From the NCBI RefSeq assembly GCF_030814135.1, contig NZ_JAUSUQ010000014.1:1-64000 (forward strand): DNA of 64,000 nucleotides, written 5' to 3'. Numbering within the stretch: position 1 is the stretch's first letter; the number at the start of each line of letters is the position of its first letter. Shown in pieces: positions 53,821 to 63,552 of the stretch. The notes below the pieces were generated by a model. That model was not told where the DNA came from, searched no databases, and saw nothing but the letters and a program-made list of their open reading frames with translations. A program made the translations under genes and the position numbers. This stretch comes from Caldalkalibacillus uzonensis (lineage in GTDB: Bacteria; Bacillota; Bacilli; Caldalkalibacillales; Caldalkalibacillaceae).

Positions 53821-53873
53821 GGAAAAAGACCGGGGGCTGAACAGCTTTTTTGCTGGGTCACAGCCCCCGGTCT
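53821..53873 (-). terminator. Terminator between kapB and the acyl-CoA synthetase gene
   Basis: 13-base stem AGACCGGGGGCTG/CAGCCCCCGGTCT (53827-53873). The T run (TTTTTCC) follows on the minus strand, so it chiefly ends the synthetase unit; it may stop kapB as well. Confidence 0.8.
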
Positions 53874-53889
53874 GGTGTTCTGTGAGTGA

Positions 53890-54002
53890 TTCAGATTCTA
53901 CTGTGAATTAAATTTCTAGAATCGGTGTTACAACTTCAGACACGCAATGCGCCCCAATTTCTTCAGCAATTCAATAGCAACTTCTTTTTCATTTGCCACA
54001 GA
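53890..54002 (-). other. Possible short gene remnant after the acyl-CoA synthetase
   Basis: On the minus strand, VANEKEVAIELLKKLG followed, after one frame change, by AHCVSEVVTPILEI reads like the tail of a protein. It is too short to identify and has no ribosome binding site. It may be chance. Confidence 0.25.
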
Positions 54003-55598
54003 TTAAGAACGGGTTGTAAACTGCTCCTTTTCCCGCTGGCGGAGTTCTACCCGGCGGATCTTGCCCGACGTGGTTTTGGGCAGTGAATCCACGAATTCAA
54101 TTTTGCGTGGATATTTATAAGGCGCAGTGAGTGACTTGACATGTTCCTGCAACCGCTCTACCAGTGTGTGATCTTTGGCGTCCTCAGGATTTTTTAATAC
54201 CACAAACGCTTTAACCACATGGCCCCGGACCTCATCCGGGCTGGCTACGACGGCACACTCTCTCACCGCTGGATGTTTGACCAGCGCATCCTCCACTTCA
54301 AAGGGACCAATGGTATAACCTGAACTGATAATGATATCATCGCTGCGCCCTTCAAACCAAAAATAACCGTCTTCATCTCTGCGGGCCTGGTCTCCCGTCA
54401 GGTAATATTCACCCCGGTAAGCGGCCTGAGTCCGTTCAGGGTCCTTATAATATTCCCTGAACAAGGCAGGTGTCTCGCGATGGACGGCAATATCACCCAC
54501 TTCCCCCACACCAACTGGTTCACCATCCTCATTAATAATCTCAACCTGGTTTCCAGGCGTCGGTTTACCCATGGAGCCAGGCTTGATCTCCATGCCTTTC
54601 AGCGTACCCACCAGCAAGGTGTTTTCAGTCTGGCCGTAACCGTCCCGCACATCTACACTGAAATAACGTCTGAAGGTGTCGATGACTTCTCGATTCAAAG
54701 GCTCACCGGCTGAAACGGCACTTCTTAAGTGGGGCAAAGAATACCGTTCAAGCCCATCTACCTTAGCCATGAGCCGGTATTCGGTTGGCGTGCAACACAA
54801 GACGTTGACTTGATACTCTTCCATAATAGATAAGTAACGGGCGGGGGCAAAAGGACCATGATAAACGACAGCTGTTGCTCCTAATCCAAGCACCGACAAA
54901 AACGGACTCCACACCCATTTGGCCCAACCCGGTCCTGCCGTGGCCCAGACCACATCATTTTCTTTAATATCCAGCCATTGTTTGGCTGCCACCTGCAAAT
55001 GAGCGTACCCCCACCCATGAACATGCACAACCCCTTTAGGATTGCCTGTTGTTCCCGAAGTGTAAGACAAAAAGGCCATATCTTCACGGTGAGTGGACAC
55101 CGCTTCGAAGTAATCGCTTTCATTTTCAACCAACATGTCCACATCTGTCCAGCCAGGCTGTCCTGCTCCAACAACAAACTTATATTGCAGAGACGGAAGG
55201 GGGTCCTCGATCTTCTCAAACTCTGCTACGCTGTCCTGGTAAGCAATCACGGCTTTGGCTTCTCCGTGATTGATACGGTAACTCAAATCTTTGGCTCTTA
55301 ACATTTCAGAACTGGGAATGACAACGAACCCAGCTTTTAAACAAGCTATGTAGGTCACATACGCTTCAGGAACCCGGGGGAGAATCACCAGCACTTTGTC
55401 CCCTTTTTTAAGACCCTGTTTGACCAAAGCATTGGCCAGACGGTTAGCCTGTTTAATGAGCGCCTGATAAGTAATCTCACGCTTGTCTCCGTTGTCGTTC
55501 AGCCAGCGGATGGCTACTTTCTGAGGGTCCGCTGCAAAAGCTTCAAACTCCTGAGTCATGTTGTACTGCTCTGGTGCAAGCAACTGTTCCAGTTTCAC
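54003..55598 (-). CDS. Acyl-CoA synthetase, AMP-forming (AcsM/YtcI type)
   Basis: 531 residues. The AMP-binding motif FLSYTSGTTGNPKGVVH and YGQTENTLLVG are intact, YLTGDQARRDEDGYFWFEGR gives the hinge, and the acetylation-site lysine region is LPKTTSGKIRRVEL. The family activates acetate or medium-chain fatty acids to CoA esters. The GTG at 55598 has GGGAGG 7 bases upstream; the earlier ATG has no site. Monocistronic. Substrate length not determinable. Confidence 0.88.
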   Translation of the reverse strand: MKLEQLLAPEQYNMTQEFEAFAADPQKVAIRWLNDNGDKREITYQALIKQANRLANALVKQGLKKGDKVLVILPRVPEAYVTYIACLKAGFVVIPSSEMLRAKDLSYRINHGEAKAVIAYQDSVAEFEKIEDPLPSLQYKFVVGAGQPGWTDVDMLVENESDYFEAVSTHREDMAFLSYTSGTTGNPKGVVHVHGWGYAHLQVAAKQWLDIKENDVVWATAGPGWAKWVWSPFLSVLGLGATAVVYHGPFAPARYLSIMEEYQVNVLCCTPTEYRLMAKVDGLERYSLPHLRSAVSAGEPLNREVIDTFRRYFSVDVRDGYGQTENTLLVGTLKGMEIKPGSMGKPTPGNQVEIINEDGEPVGVGEVGDIAVHRETPALFREYYKDPERTQAAYRGEYYLTGDQARRDEDGYFWFEGRSDDIIISSGYTIGPFEVEDALVKHPAVRECAVVASPDEVRGHVVKAFVVLKNPEDAKDHTLVERLQEHVKSLTAPYKYPRKIEFVDSLPKTTSGKIRRVELRQREKEQFTTRS

Positions 55599-55782
55599 GA
55601 TTTGGCCTCCCTGATGTGGTGATATTATGCTCGTCTCCATTATACAAAATTAGGCGATAGATTTAAATATTTAGATTAAAACAAAAGGTTGACACTTTTA
55701 GACAATATGTGCATACCGGTTTAACCGAGCATGAAAACCACACCCGTTCTCCTTGATGTAAAGCTTCAAATGGTCTATTGTT

Positions 55783-56622
55783 TTATACCCTTAAAAAGGG
55801 CATAAATCCCTGTTGGCTCGTCAGTACACGTTGTTCCCCAAACACATCCTTGAAGATGGAATAGGTCTCGTCAAACTTGTCAGGCGAATACCAGTCTGCA
55901 TAATCCAACTGATGATAAAGAGACTTGATGCCCAGCTTTTCGGTCCGCTTTCCCCTAGCCCCATCCCCCCGGAAGAAATCATCCAGGCAAACCCAATCCA
56001 CCACTTCCTTCAGTCGCTTGGCAAACAGTTCAGAATAAGGCAAAATGGGGGATACAGCGGCTTGTACGGGAAGACCTGCTTGTTTAAGTGTTGTTAATGC
56101 CTTCAATCTGGCTGCCAGAGGAGGTGCCGCGGGAGAAAGTGTTTTACGCACCTGCTCCAGATCCGTTTCAATGGTGATGCTGATACATAACCTGTCTTTA
56201 AGTTCGAGCAAGAGTTCCATATCTCTTGTGATTAACGGACTTCGGGTTTGTACAAACAAAAAGTCGGGCTTGTTCCTGACCATCACTTCTAACAGGCGCC
56301 GACTTAATTCTATTTGCCCTTCCAGCGGTTGATACGGGTCAGTGCTGGAAGACATAAAGATGGTGACCTTACCTTTCTGCTTCGCCCGCTGTAACTCTTT
56401 TTGCAGCATTTGTGGCGCATTCTCCTTCACATGAACCCAGGTCCCCCATTCTTCCTGGCGAAACAAAGCAACAGGCAGCCGGCGGACATAGCAAAAAGTG
56501 CAAGCAAAGGCACATCCCCCATACGGATTTAACGTATGGGTGTAACCGGTCAAATAACCGCTTGCCGGGTTAAGTAACCTGCCCGGTTGACCATAGGTAA
56601 TATTTAGCCTGCTTGATGCCAT
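55783..56622 (-). CDS. Radical SAM protein of the SPL/Rv2578c-like family
   Basis: 279 residues. The cluster motif is CAFACTFCYV (CxxxCxxC) and the family start NPYGGCAFACTFCYVRRLP is clear. STDPYQPLEGQIELSRRLLE follows the pattern of radical SAM proteins related to spore photoproduct lyase. It is often annotated that way, but the cysteine used by true lyase is not evident, so the reaction is unknown. ATG at 56622 with AAAGGTGG 8 bases upstream. Confidence 0.82.
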   Translation of the reverse strand: MASSRLNITYGQPGRLLNPASGYLTGYTHTLNPYGGCAFACTFCYVRRLPVALFRQEEWGTWVHVKENAPQMLQKELQRAKQKGKVTIFMSSSTDPYQPLEGQIELSRRLLEVMVRNKPDFLFVQTRSPLITRDMELLLELKDRLCISITIETDLEQVRKTLSPAAPPLAARLKALTTLKQAGLPVQAAVSPILPYSELFAKRLKEVVDWVCLDDFFRGDGARGKRTEKLGIKSLYHQLDYADWYSPDKFDETYSIFKDVFGEQRVLTSQQGFMPFLRV

Positions 56623-56671
56623 CTGATTCACCACCTTTTTTAGTCCAGGAAGCGCCTGCGGACTTGCAGAG

Positions 56672-57421
56672 TTATGACAATGCCGTTAAGATAATCGGTT
56701 CTTTCTCTGTCACCACAATCGTCTGTTCAAATTGGGCCACCAGGCTGCCCTGAGGCGCCTTTAACGTCCAGCCATCTTCCGCCTGTTCCACAAGTTCATC
56801 GCCGGTGGAAATAAAGGGCTCAATCGCCAGGACCATGCCCTTTTCCAAACGTGTCTGTTCAAACGGATTATAAAAACTGAAAATATGGTTGGGCTCTTCA
56901 TGCAGGCTGCGGCCGATCCCATGGCCACACAAGTTTTTAACAACCGTAAACCCGGATCGTTTCGCTTCCTCTTCCACCACCCGTCCGATTTCAGACAACG
57001 GCTGTCCGGAAGTGGCTTTTTGCAGTGCTTTCTCCAGTGCCCTTTCAGCGCTAGCACATAAACGCCGGGCCTGTGTTGACACCGGCGGAACAATGAGAGT
57101 GGCACCCGTGTCCGCAAAATATCCATCCAGTTGGGCCGATACATCAATGTTGACTTTGTCACCGGGGTGTAAAACCCGGGTACCGGGAATGCCATGGGCC
57201 ACCTCTTCGTTAACACTGATACAAGTTGCCCCAGGAAAATTGTACTGTCCCCGGGGAGCTGATTGGGCTCCATGCTGTACGAGCACCTTTTCACCGATAG
57301 CATCCAGTTCAGCTGTGCTGATCCCCGGCCGAACATGATTCATCATCTCCTGTAAAGCAAGAGCCACCACCCGGCCCACCTTCTTCAGCGCTTGCAACTC
57401 TTGAACAGTTTCAACCGTCAT
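56672..57421 (-). CDS. map: Methionine aminopeptidase, type I
   Basis: 249 residues. Metal ligands lie in NIDVSAQLDGYFADTG (two Asp), CGHGIGRSLHEEPN (His), and the glutamates of LAIEPF and FEQTIVV. It removes initiator methionine. AAAGGAG lies 8 bases before the ATG at 57421. A housekeeping copy usually sits with adk in the ribosomal cluster, so this may be a second gene (like B. subtilis mapB/yflG). Confidence 0.94.
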   Translation of the reverse strand: MTVETVQELQALKKVGRVVALALQEMMNHVRPGISTAELDAIGEKVLVQHGAQSAPRGQYNFPGATCISVNEEVAHGIPGTRVLHPGDKVNIDVSAQLDGYFADTGATLIVPPVSTQARRLCASAERALEKALQKATSGQPLSEIGRVVEEEAKRSGFTVVKNLCGHGIGRSLHEEPNHIFSFYNPFEQTRLEKGMVLAIEPFISTGDELVEQAEDGWTLKAPQGSLVAQFEQTIVVTEKEPIILTALS

Positions 57422-57462
57422 ATCATTCGCTCCTTTATATCTGATCCCCGAATTGACCACTA

Positions 57463-57492
57463 TTGATTAAAACAATTACGATTTAATATAAT
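57463..57492 (+). promoter_or_regulatory. Promoter of the RsbT-like/kinase-RsbR operon
   Basis: TTGATT (57463-57468), 18 bases, TATAAT (57487-57492), with a leader of about 70 bases to the first gene. Confidence 0.6.
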
Positions 57493-57514
57493 ATTTCTTG
57501 AGCTTGTATGCCCA

Positions 57515-57528
57515 TTTAAACGTTTACA
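57515..57528. promoter_or_regulatory. Possible CcpA (cre) site in the RsbT-like leader
   Basis: On the minus strand TGTAAACGTTTAAA fits the cre consensus with a single mismatch. It overlaps the inverted repeat GTTTAC-ATGG-GTAAAC (57523-57538). It lies downstream of the promoter, where a roadblock type of repression would act. Confidence 0.4.
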
Positions 57529-57571
57529 TGGGTAAACCCGTATAACCCCGGTGAAAGCGGTGGTTGCTATG

Positions 57572-57961
57572 TCCTTACATAAAGTATATATTAAAAACGA
57601 AGATGATGTGTTACAGGCCGTCACCTTAACCCGGCAACTTGTTAAGTTGCTATCCTTTTCCAAAGTCGATGAGCAAAAAATATTGGTCAGCGTCTCCGAA
57701 TTGACCCGAAACATACTGGATCATGCCTCTGGGAAAGGCGTGTTTAAATGCGAGCTGACCCAAGATCAAATTCGCATCACTGTCATTGACGACGGGCCGG
57801 GGATTGATAATGTCCAAGCCGCACTCAGGGGGAAAAAGCGTGCAGGATCACAAGGATTGGGGCTGGGGTTATCCGGTGTTCAACGCCTTATGGATGAGAT
57901 GAGTATCGAAACCTCGACAGGAGGAGGTACGAAAATCATTGCCATCAAAAGAAAAAGTTAA
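57572..57961 (+). CDS. RsbT-like serine/threonine kinase (switch kinase)
   Basis: 129 residues, GHKL fold without other domains. SVSELTRNILDHAS (N box), IDDGPGIDNVQAAL (G1) and SQGLGLGLSGVQRLMDEMSI (G2) follow B. subtilis RsbT closely, including LMDE-S and the [12 protein letters not shown] end. RsbT kinases phosphorylate STAS domains of RsbR and RsbS and, when free, activate the phosphatase RsbU. Here the following gene encodes an RsbR-like STAS protein. The ATG at 57572 has only a modest site (GGTGG); a GTG at 57551 is the alternative. It overlaps the next gene by 23 bases. Confidence 0.85.
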   Translation, partial: SLHKVYIKNEDDVLQAVTLTRQLVKLLSFSKVDEQKILVSVSELTRNILDHASGKGVFKCELTQDQIRITVIDDGPGIDNVQAALRGKKRAGSQGLGLGLSGVQRLMDEMSIETSTGGGTKIIAIKRKS

Positions 57962-59480
57962 TCAAAAAGCGTCTGAAGCAAACGAGTCGCTTTCACGCTT
58001 AGCTTCCATCGGCCAGATCGCCACTGGTATTGCCCATGAGGTAAAAAACCCCCTGACTGCGGTTAAAGGTTTTTTGCAGCTCTTGCAAAATGAGACAGAG
58101 CATAAATATTTACAGATTGCCATGTCACAATTGGATAATGCCTTGGACACATTAAACAACCTCCTGCAAGTTTCCCGACCGGACATACATAACGAACCGT
58201 TTGTGCCCATTAACCTGTGTTCGGAACTGGAATCTATTATCTATTTATTCCAAGAACACATGTATCGTGTTGAGTTTGTTAAAAAATTTAAAGATACCCA
58301 ACAGATGATCCGCGGACGTAAAAATCTGTTGAAGAAGGCATTTTTTAATTTAATTAAAAATGCACTGGAAGCAATCCCTGGGGAAGGAAAAATCACCATT
58401 GAACATTATGTGGACCGGCCACATTTATGTATCAAGTTAAGCGACACTGGTGTGGGGATTCCGGAAGAAAAGCTAAAATTACTTGGCACTCCCTTTTTTT
58501 CTACCAAGGAAAACGGAACAGGCATGGGCCTGACCCAAGTCTATACAACGCTGTACGACCACGGTGCAACGGTAGAAGTCTCCAGTTCCGTCAACGTCGG
58601 TACAACATTTGTGATTAAATTTCCGCTCATCAAAACAAAGGAGGTCACAGTCAAACAGATGGCAAATTTGACCTATACAGCCGGACAAAGCTTAAAGGAT
58701 TTTATATTGGCCAACAGAATGGAGATTGATAAACTGCTAAACGCCAGTACAGATGCCATTTTTAGTGATATAGAGAGATCAGAACTGGTGGATACGAGCC
58801 ATTTGAATGACGTTGCCTATCAATTAATCGGCTATATTGATGACGGAGCAGAGCATGAGCTGATCCTGCTAGCGCACAAAATCGGCATGGCTTGGGCCAA
58901 AAGTGATATTCCGGCCATTCTGAAATTGGAATGGTTCAGATCTTTCCGGGAAATTTACTGGGATCTGCTCTATCATTATTACAAACATGTTCAACTTGAT
59001 TTTGAACAACTGTTTAGTCTGGAAAAAAGTACAAACTATCTGATGGATACATTCCTCACCCATTACTTTAACAAATATAATGAATATAAAAACGAACTGT
59101 TACGCTCCCAGCGTGAGGTGATTGATGAACTGACTGTTCCGGTCATCCCCCTTTCTGATGATATCGCTATTTTACCCTTGATCGGAACACTTGATACCTA
59201 CCGAGCCAAAAAAATACAGGAACGGACCCTGGAACGAATCAACCAAGGCCGAATCTCGCATATTATTTTGGACTTGTCAGGAGTCGCTTATATGGATACC
59301 GGGGTGGTCCAGCATCTTTTCAAAATGGTGGACGGATTTACCCTCTTGGGATGCCAGACCACAGTAACGGGAATCCGGCCTGAAATTGCCAATACTGTAG
59401 TGGAAATGGGCATCGAGATCACCAACAGAGTCAAAACATTCGGTTCTCTTCAACAAGCATTGGAGAAAGAAATAAATTAA
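57939..59480 (+). CDS. Soluble histidine kinase fused to an RsbR-type stressosome protein
   Basis: 513 residues in one frame. Residues 15-85: HisKA domain with [19 protein letters not shown] (His33), the KinA-KinE type H box. Residues 90-230: HATPase with [11 protein letters not shown] (Asn141), DTGVGIPEE and GTGMGL. Residues about 245-390: an RsbR-like N-terminal globin-fold domain. Residues 395-510: STAS domain with [12 protein letters not shown] and [19 protein letters not shown]; Thr420 and Thr454 have the same spacing as the RsbT targets Thr171 and Thr205 of RsbR. No membrane segment or N-terminal sensor. TTG start (57939) lies inside the RsbT-like gene, 11 bases after GGAGG. Stop overlaps that of convergent proA. 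No response regulator, RsbS or RsbU lies nearby. Confidence 0.88.
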   Translation: MPSKEKVNQKASEANESLSRLASIGQIATGIAHEVKNPLTAVKGFLQLLQNETEHKYLQIAMSQLDNALDTLNNLLQVSRPDIHNEPFVPINLCSELESIIYLFQEHMYRVEFVKKFKDTQQMIRGRKNLLKKAFFNLIKNALEAIPGEGKITIEHYVDRPHLCIKLSDTGVGIPEEKLKLLGTPFFSTKENGTGMGLTQVYTTLYDHGATVEVSSSVNVGTTFVIKFPLIKTKEVTVKQMANLTYTAGQSLKDFILANRMEIDKLLNASTDAIFSDIERSELVDTSHLNDVAYQLIGYIDDGAEHELILLAHKIGMAWAKSDIPAILKLEWFRSFREIYWDLLYHYYKHVQLDFEQLFSLEKSTNYLMDTFLTHYFNKYNEYKNELLRSQREVIDELTVPVIPLSDDIAILPLIGTLDTYRAKKIQERTLERINQGRISHIILDLSGVAYMDTGVVQHLFKMVDGFTLLGCQTTVTGIRPEIANTVVEMGIEITNRVKTFGSLQQALEKEIN

Positions 59481-60721
59481 CGCACCTGGCCGTTGCCGTG
59501 TATCACATATTTGGTTGAGGTTAAGGCAGTAAGGCCCATCGGTCCCCGGGCATGAAGCTTTTGAGTGCTGATCCCGATCTCTGCTCCAAAACCAAACTCG
59601 AACCCGTCAGTAAACCGGGTTGAGGCATTGTGATAAAGGGCGGCCGCATCCACTTGCTGAAAAAATTTAGCCACATTTTCTTCTGTTTCACTAATGATCG
59701 CTTCGGAGTGTTTTGTTCCATAGTGGTTGATATGCTCAATCGCCTGCTCAACATCAGCGACCACTTTCAAGGCTAAAATCAGATCGAGATATTCTTCGTG
59801 CCAATCTTGATCGGTGGCTGGCTCCAAATCAGGAACCAGGGCCCGTGCTCTATCATCAGCTCTGACCTGCACCTGCTTCTCTTTCAGAGCAGTCACTAAG
59901 TCCGGTAAATGTTCCTTGGCCCAACTCTCGTGAACCAACACTGTTTCCACAGCATTACAAACTGACGGACGCTGGGTTTTGCCGTTGACCACCAGTTGAA
60001 TGGCCATCGCTGGATTGGCGCTGTCATCAATATACATATGGCAGTTGCCCACCCCTGTTTCGATCACGGGTACAGAGGCTTGCTCGATCACAGACTGAAT
60101 CAGCTTGGCCCCGCCACGGGGAATCAGCACATCCAGATAGCTGTTCAGGCGAAACATGTGGCTGGCTGTCTTGCGGCTGGTGTCCTCCAACAACTGAACG
60201 GCCCCAGATGGACAATCACACTGCTGTAATGCTTGATGAATAACCTGCACCAATGCTTTATTAGAATGAAGCGCTGACGAACTGCCTCTTAACAGCACGG
60301 CATTTCCCGTTTTTAAACACAGTGTGGCTGCATCAACGGTCACATTGGGTCTGGCCTCATAAATCATGCCGATCACACCAAGTGGAACCCGCACCTGCTC
60401 GATCAGCAGGCCATTGGGCCTCTCCCAGGTGTCAACCACCTCACCAACCGGATCAGGCAAAGCGGCCACTTGCCGAATCCCTGCGGCCATGTCCTCTATC
60501 CGCTGCTCCGTCAATTGCAAGCGGTCCAACAGGGCCTGGCTTAACCCGTTTGCTTGACCCGCCTTAATGTCTTTGGCATTCTCCTCCAGAATGAAAGCGG
60601 AAGCTTTAACCAAACATTCTGCTATCCGTTCCAAGGCCTCATTTTTTTGTTCAGTTGTCAAACTGGCCATCTGTTGTGCTGCTGTTTTCAGCTCTTTCGC
60701 TTTGCGCATCAACTCACTCAT
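59477..60721 (-). CDS. proA: Gamma-glutamyl phosphate reductase
   Basis: 414 residues, aldehyde dehydrogenase fold. The catalytic cysteine lies in [16 protein letters not shown], and [21 protein letters not shown] (part) is typical. It makes glutamate semialdehyde for proline. It overlaps proB by 4 bases and its stop codon overlaps that of the convergent kinase gene, leaving no space for a terminator. Confidence 0.96.
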   Translation of the reverse strand: MSELMRKAKELKTAAQQMASLTTEQKNEALERIAECLVKASAFILEENAKDIKAGQANGLSQALLDRLQLTEQRIEDMAAGIRQVAALPDPVGEVVDTWERPNGLLIEQVRVPLGVIGMIYEARPNVTVDAATLCLKTGNAVLLRGSSSALHSNKALVQVIHQALQQCDCPSGAVQLLEDTSRKTASHMFRLNSYLDVLIPRGGAKLIQSVIEQASVPVIETGVGNCHMYIDDSANPAMAIQLVVNGKTQRPSVCNAVETVLVHESWAKEHLPDLVTALKEKQVQVRADDRARALVPDLEPATDQDWHEEYLDLILALKVVADVEQAIEHINHYGTKHSEAIISETEENVAKFFQQVDAAALYHNASTRFTDGFEFGFGAEIGISTQKLHARGPMGLTALTSTKYVIHGNGQVR

Positions 60722-61842
60722 CTTCCGATCCTCTCCTTTCCTAAGCTCACCCAGTTATCACGATGAATCACTTCTTCTGTGCCCCGCCGGGTCCACTGCA
60801 TGGCCTCTCTGCTTGATTTTCCTTTGATTTGTTGAAGTTCAGAGGAGGTATAATTAACCACCCCCTTGCCAATACGTTCACCCTTATGGTTAAGCACCTC
60901 CACCACCTCTCCCGCCTGGAAGTTGCCCTGCACCTGGGTGATGCCGGCTGGCAATAAACTTTTTCCCCGCTCAAGTAAGGCTGTTGCCGCTCCCTGATCC
61001 ACCGTAATCGCCCCTTTAACAGCAGAGTGAAAAGCAATCCATTGCTGCCGGTTTTTCAGCCCGCTGAGGGAGGAGGAGCCGATATAAGTGCCGTTGCCTT
61101 TCCCCTTGATAACGTCCAGTAATTTGTCCTCCCCTTCTCCCTTGCCGATAAATACCTGGGCTCCTACCGATAAGGCCATCTGGGCTGCCTCAAGTTTGGA
61201 GCGCATGCCTCCGGTGCCGACTTTAGATCCTGGCTCTCCGGCCAGGGTTAACAGATCAGCGGTAATCTCAGGCAAAAAGGTATACTTTTTGGCCTTGTCA
61301 CTCCGGCGGGGGTCAGCATCATACAAACCGTCAATATCTGTTAAGATAATCAGCCAGTCGGCATGAATCAATCCGCTGACCAGTGCGGAAAGCATATCGT
61401 TATCCCCAAACGTCAGTTCATCCACGGCCACGGAGTCATTCTCATTGATGATGGGCAAGGCCTCCCGGGCCAGCAGTTCGGTCAATGTCCTATAAGCATT
61501 GTTGTACCGTTCCCGGTCAGCAAAATCATAGCGCGTTAACAAAAGCTGGGCGGTGACAATGCCGTGTTTGGCAAAGGCGCGGGTATAACCTTGCATCAGT
61601 AATCCTTGGCCCACAGCCGCTGCTGCTTGTTTGCCCTTAATCGTGACCGGTCTGGTGGGATAGCCCAGCAGGGTAAAACCTGCTGCTACCGCCCCTGAAG
61701 AAATTAAAATCACTTCATATCCTGTCTGTTTTAATCTGGCCAGCGCCTGCACATGCTCATTCAGTTTTTGTTCACATAAGCCACCATTGGCAGTGGTCAA
61801 TGAGCTGCTGCCGATTTTAACCACGATCCGTTCCGTTCCCAT
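60718..61842 (-). CDS. proB: Glutamate 5-kinase
   Basis: 374 residues. Kinase domain with [23 protein letters not shown]-type ([11 protein letters not shown]) and [18 protein letters not shown]; a C-terminal PUA domain (about 280-374). First step of proline synthesis. Expression is governed by the T-box leader immediately upstream. The stop overlaps the proA start. Confidence 0.96.
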   Translation of the reverse strand: MGTERIVVKIGSSSLTTANGGLCEQKLNEHVQALARLKQTGYEVILISSGAVAAGFTLLGYPTRPVTIKGKQAAAAVGQGLLMQGYTRAFAKHGIVTAQLLLTRYDFADRERYNNAYRTLTELLAREALPIINENDSVAVDELTFGDNDMLSALVSGLIHADWLIILTDIDGLYDADPRRSDKAKKYTFLPEITADLLTLAGEPGSKVGTGGMRSKLEAAQMALSVGAQVFIGKGEGEDKLLDVIKGKGNGTYIGSSSLSGLKNRQQWIAFHSAVKGAITVDQGAATALLERGKSLLPAGITQVQGNFQAGEVVEVLNHKGERIGKGVVNYTSSELQQIKGKSSREAMQWTRRGTEEVIHRDNWVSLGKERIGR

Positions 61843-61875
61843 TTACCCATCCCTCTTTTGGCCTTGGTCGCTTAA

Positions 61876-62165
61876 ACAAAAAAGTCCTTCTGTCCAACAA
61901 AAGGACGGAAGGACCGCGGTACCACCTTTTTTGACACCTTGCTCAGCACAGAAGGTTTGACAGCAACAAACCACTGTGCAAGGAAACAAGATGTCCACTC
62001 TTGCCCCTATCGCGGGCCAACGGTTGGGTTCATTCCCCAACGGCTCCAGGGTGGGTTCAATGGCTTTGGTAATGATGAAACCTTCCAGCCTGTGGGTTTC
62101 ACTCTCTGTCACTTCAAAGCCATTTACTGGCCCCTTCACCGCCACGTTAAGATGTGTTGAATTAT
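61876..62165 (-). promoter_or_regulatory. T-box riboswitch controlling proBA, proline-specific
   Basis: Minus-strand leader of about 290 bases. The T-box TGGTACCGCG lies at 61915-61924. The terminator GTCCTTC-GTCC/GGAC-GAAGGAC with a T run (61876-61913) follows. In stem I the loop-E partners AGTA and GAA frame the specifier loop; GAA is followed by CCC (62053-62055) then A, a proline codon, which fits proBA. Uncharged tRNA-Pro would favour the antiterminator. The region also contains the AGAGAGTG-type apical element. Confidence 0.92.
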
Positions 62166-62171
62166 TAAACT

Positions 62172-62200
62172 ATTATCCTAAGAATTGAGGTACTTGTCAA
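62172..62200 (-). promoter_or_regulatory. Promoter of the T-box-proBA unit
   Basis: Minus strand TTGACA (62195-62200), 17 bases, GATAAT (62172-62177). Confidence 0.82.
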
Positions 62201-62206
62201 TACTCA

Positions 62207-62374
62207 TCAATCCCTGAGACGGTCCACATCCAATTTCGTCACCCGGGTATAATTGCCCCGTTTAATGTCTTCAGGTGATGCCTCTTCTTCCAATTCGTCC
62301 ATTTCCATACTTGGAGCAATTGTTGGTCCTTCCTCCTGAGCCTTCCGGTCTCGATGCTTACCTGCTTTGTTCAT
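62207..62374 (-). CDS. Small acidic protein, unidentified
   Basis: 55 residues. A basic start (MNKAGKHRDRKAQEEG) gives way to an acidic middle (MEMDELEEEASPED) and ends IKRGNYTRVTKLDVDRLRD. GGAGG lies 9 bases before the ATG, which makes the gene likely real. The end resembles short conserved tails of some Bacillaceae proteins, but I cannot name a family. It lies just upstream of the proBA promoter, in the same direction. Confidence 0.65.
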   Translation of the reverse strand: MNKAGKHRDRKAQEEGPTIAPSMEMDELEEEASPEDIKRGNYTRVTKLDVDRLRD

Positions 62375-62530
62375 TCTGCCTAACCTCCGTTTCTTGATAT
62401 GTATGACAACTTTACATACCCCGGCTTTGTTAGTTTATCACTGTGATCCCGATTCCTTCCCGAAAGATCTTTCCAGTTTTTTATGCACAAACATGGCTGC
62501 TAACGATTAATTTTTCTTCTCTCTATTCAA

Positions 62531-62567
62531 TTTCATGTTAAAATTCTGTTCATTTTCATGTTAAAAT
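62531..62567 (+). repeat. Tandem 14-base repeat with extended -10 boxes before metA
   Basis: TTTCATGTTAAAAT occurs at 62531-62544 and 62554-62567. Each copy contains TGT-TAAAAT, an extended -10 type sequence, so one or both may be promoters of metA. No SAM riboswitch or T-box was seen in this leader. Confidence 0.5.
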
Positions 62568-62605
62568 AAGGCTTAAAACACCATTTGAAAGGAGGATGCC
62601 GGACT

Positions 62606-63514
62606 ATGCCCATCAATATTCCTGATAACTTGCCGGCCAAAGAGACGCTGTTAAATGAAAATATATTTGTTATGGGAGAAAACCGGGCCTACCACCAGGA
62701 TATCCGGCCTTTAAACATCCTTATCCTTAACCTGATGCCTGAAAAAGAAAAAACGGAAACACAGCTTCTGCGCCTCTTGGGCAATACCCCCTTGCAGGTC
62801 AATATCACGCTGTTACGTCCGATCACACATAACTCCAAGACCACCTCCCAAACCCATCTGGAGCAGTTCTACACCACATTTGATAAAGTAGAAGCCCGCA
62901 AATTTGACGGGCTTATCATTACTGGTGCACCAGTGGAACATCTGGCCTTTTCTGATGTCAATTATTGGAATGAATTACAAACCATTATGGATTGGTCCAA
63001 AACCAATGTCACCTCTACCCTGCACATTTGCTGGGGGGCACAGGCAGGCTTATTCCATCATTTTGGAATTCCCAAACACCCGCTTCCGCGGAAGCTGTTC
63101 GGTGTTTTTACCCATCACACCCTTAAGGAGGGCGTGACGTTATTGCGCGGATTTGATGAACAGTTTCTGGTGCCCCATTCCCGTTACACCGAAACGCGTT
63201 TGGAAGATGTGCAACAGGTGTCTGAGCTGGACGTCTTAGCCGTTTCAGACGAGGCAGGTGTCTACCTGGTGGCCACCAAAGACGGCAGACAGATTTTTGT
63301 CACTGGCCATCCGGAATATGATGCTTTAACCTTGGATAACGAATATCGCCGTGATTTGGCAAAAGGACTGACGATTCACCTGCCACAGCATTATTATCCG
63401 AACGATGACCCCGAGCGCACACCTGCCAACAGGTGGCGTTCACATGCCCACTTATTGTTCGCCAATTGGCTCAATTACTACGTCTACCAAGAAACACCCT
63501 ATGATTGGTTCTAA
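62606..63514 (+). CDS. metAA: Homoserine O-acetyltransferase (MetA family)
   Basis: 302 residues. The catalytic cysteine is in [11 protein letters not shown] (Cys142) and the histidine in [10 protein letters not shown]. Residue 111, in TGAPVEHL, is glutamate; in this family Glu111 favours acetyl-CoA and Gly111 succinyl-CoA, so the product should be O-acetylhomoserine for methionine synthesis. AGGAGG lies 10 bases before the ATG. Monocistronic. hom and thrB, which supply or compete for homoserine, lie 16-19 kb away in the same window. Confidence 0.95.
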   Translation: MPINIPDNLPAKETLLNENIFVMGENRAYHQDIRPLNILILNLMPEKEKTETQLLRLLGNTPLQVNITLLRPITHNSKTTSQTHLEQFYTTFDKVEARKFDGLIITGAPVEHLAFSDVNYWNELQTIMDWSKTNVTSTLHICWGAQAGLFHHFGIPKHPLPRKLFGVFTHHTLKEGVTLLRGFDEQFLVPHSRYTETRLEDVQQVSELDVLAVSDEAGVYLVATKDGRQIFVTGHPEYDALTLDNEYRRDLAKGLTIHLPQHYYPNDDPERTPANRWRSHAHLLFANWLNYYVYQETPYDWF

Positions 63515-63519
63515 CGTGC

Positions 63520-63552
63520 AAAAAAAAGCTGCCGGGACACAGGGCCCGGCAG
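63520..63552 (-). terminator. Strong terminator reading leftward from the right edge
   Basis: 8-base stem CTGCCGGG/CCCGGCAG (63529-63552), followed on the minus strand by C and eight T. It could stop metA transcripts weakly in the other direction, but the T run shows that a minus-strand unit ends here. Confidence 0.85.

Noticed and set aside
62400-62605. SAM riboswitch or T-box in the metA leader
   Set aside because: None of the conserved SAM-I or T-box motifs is present; only a tandem repeat with -10-like boxes is seen.
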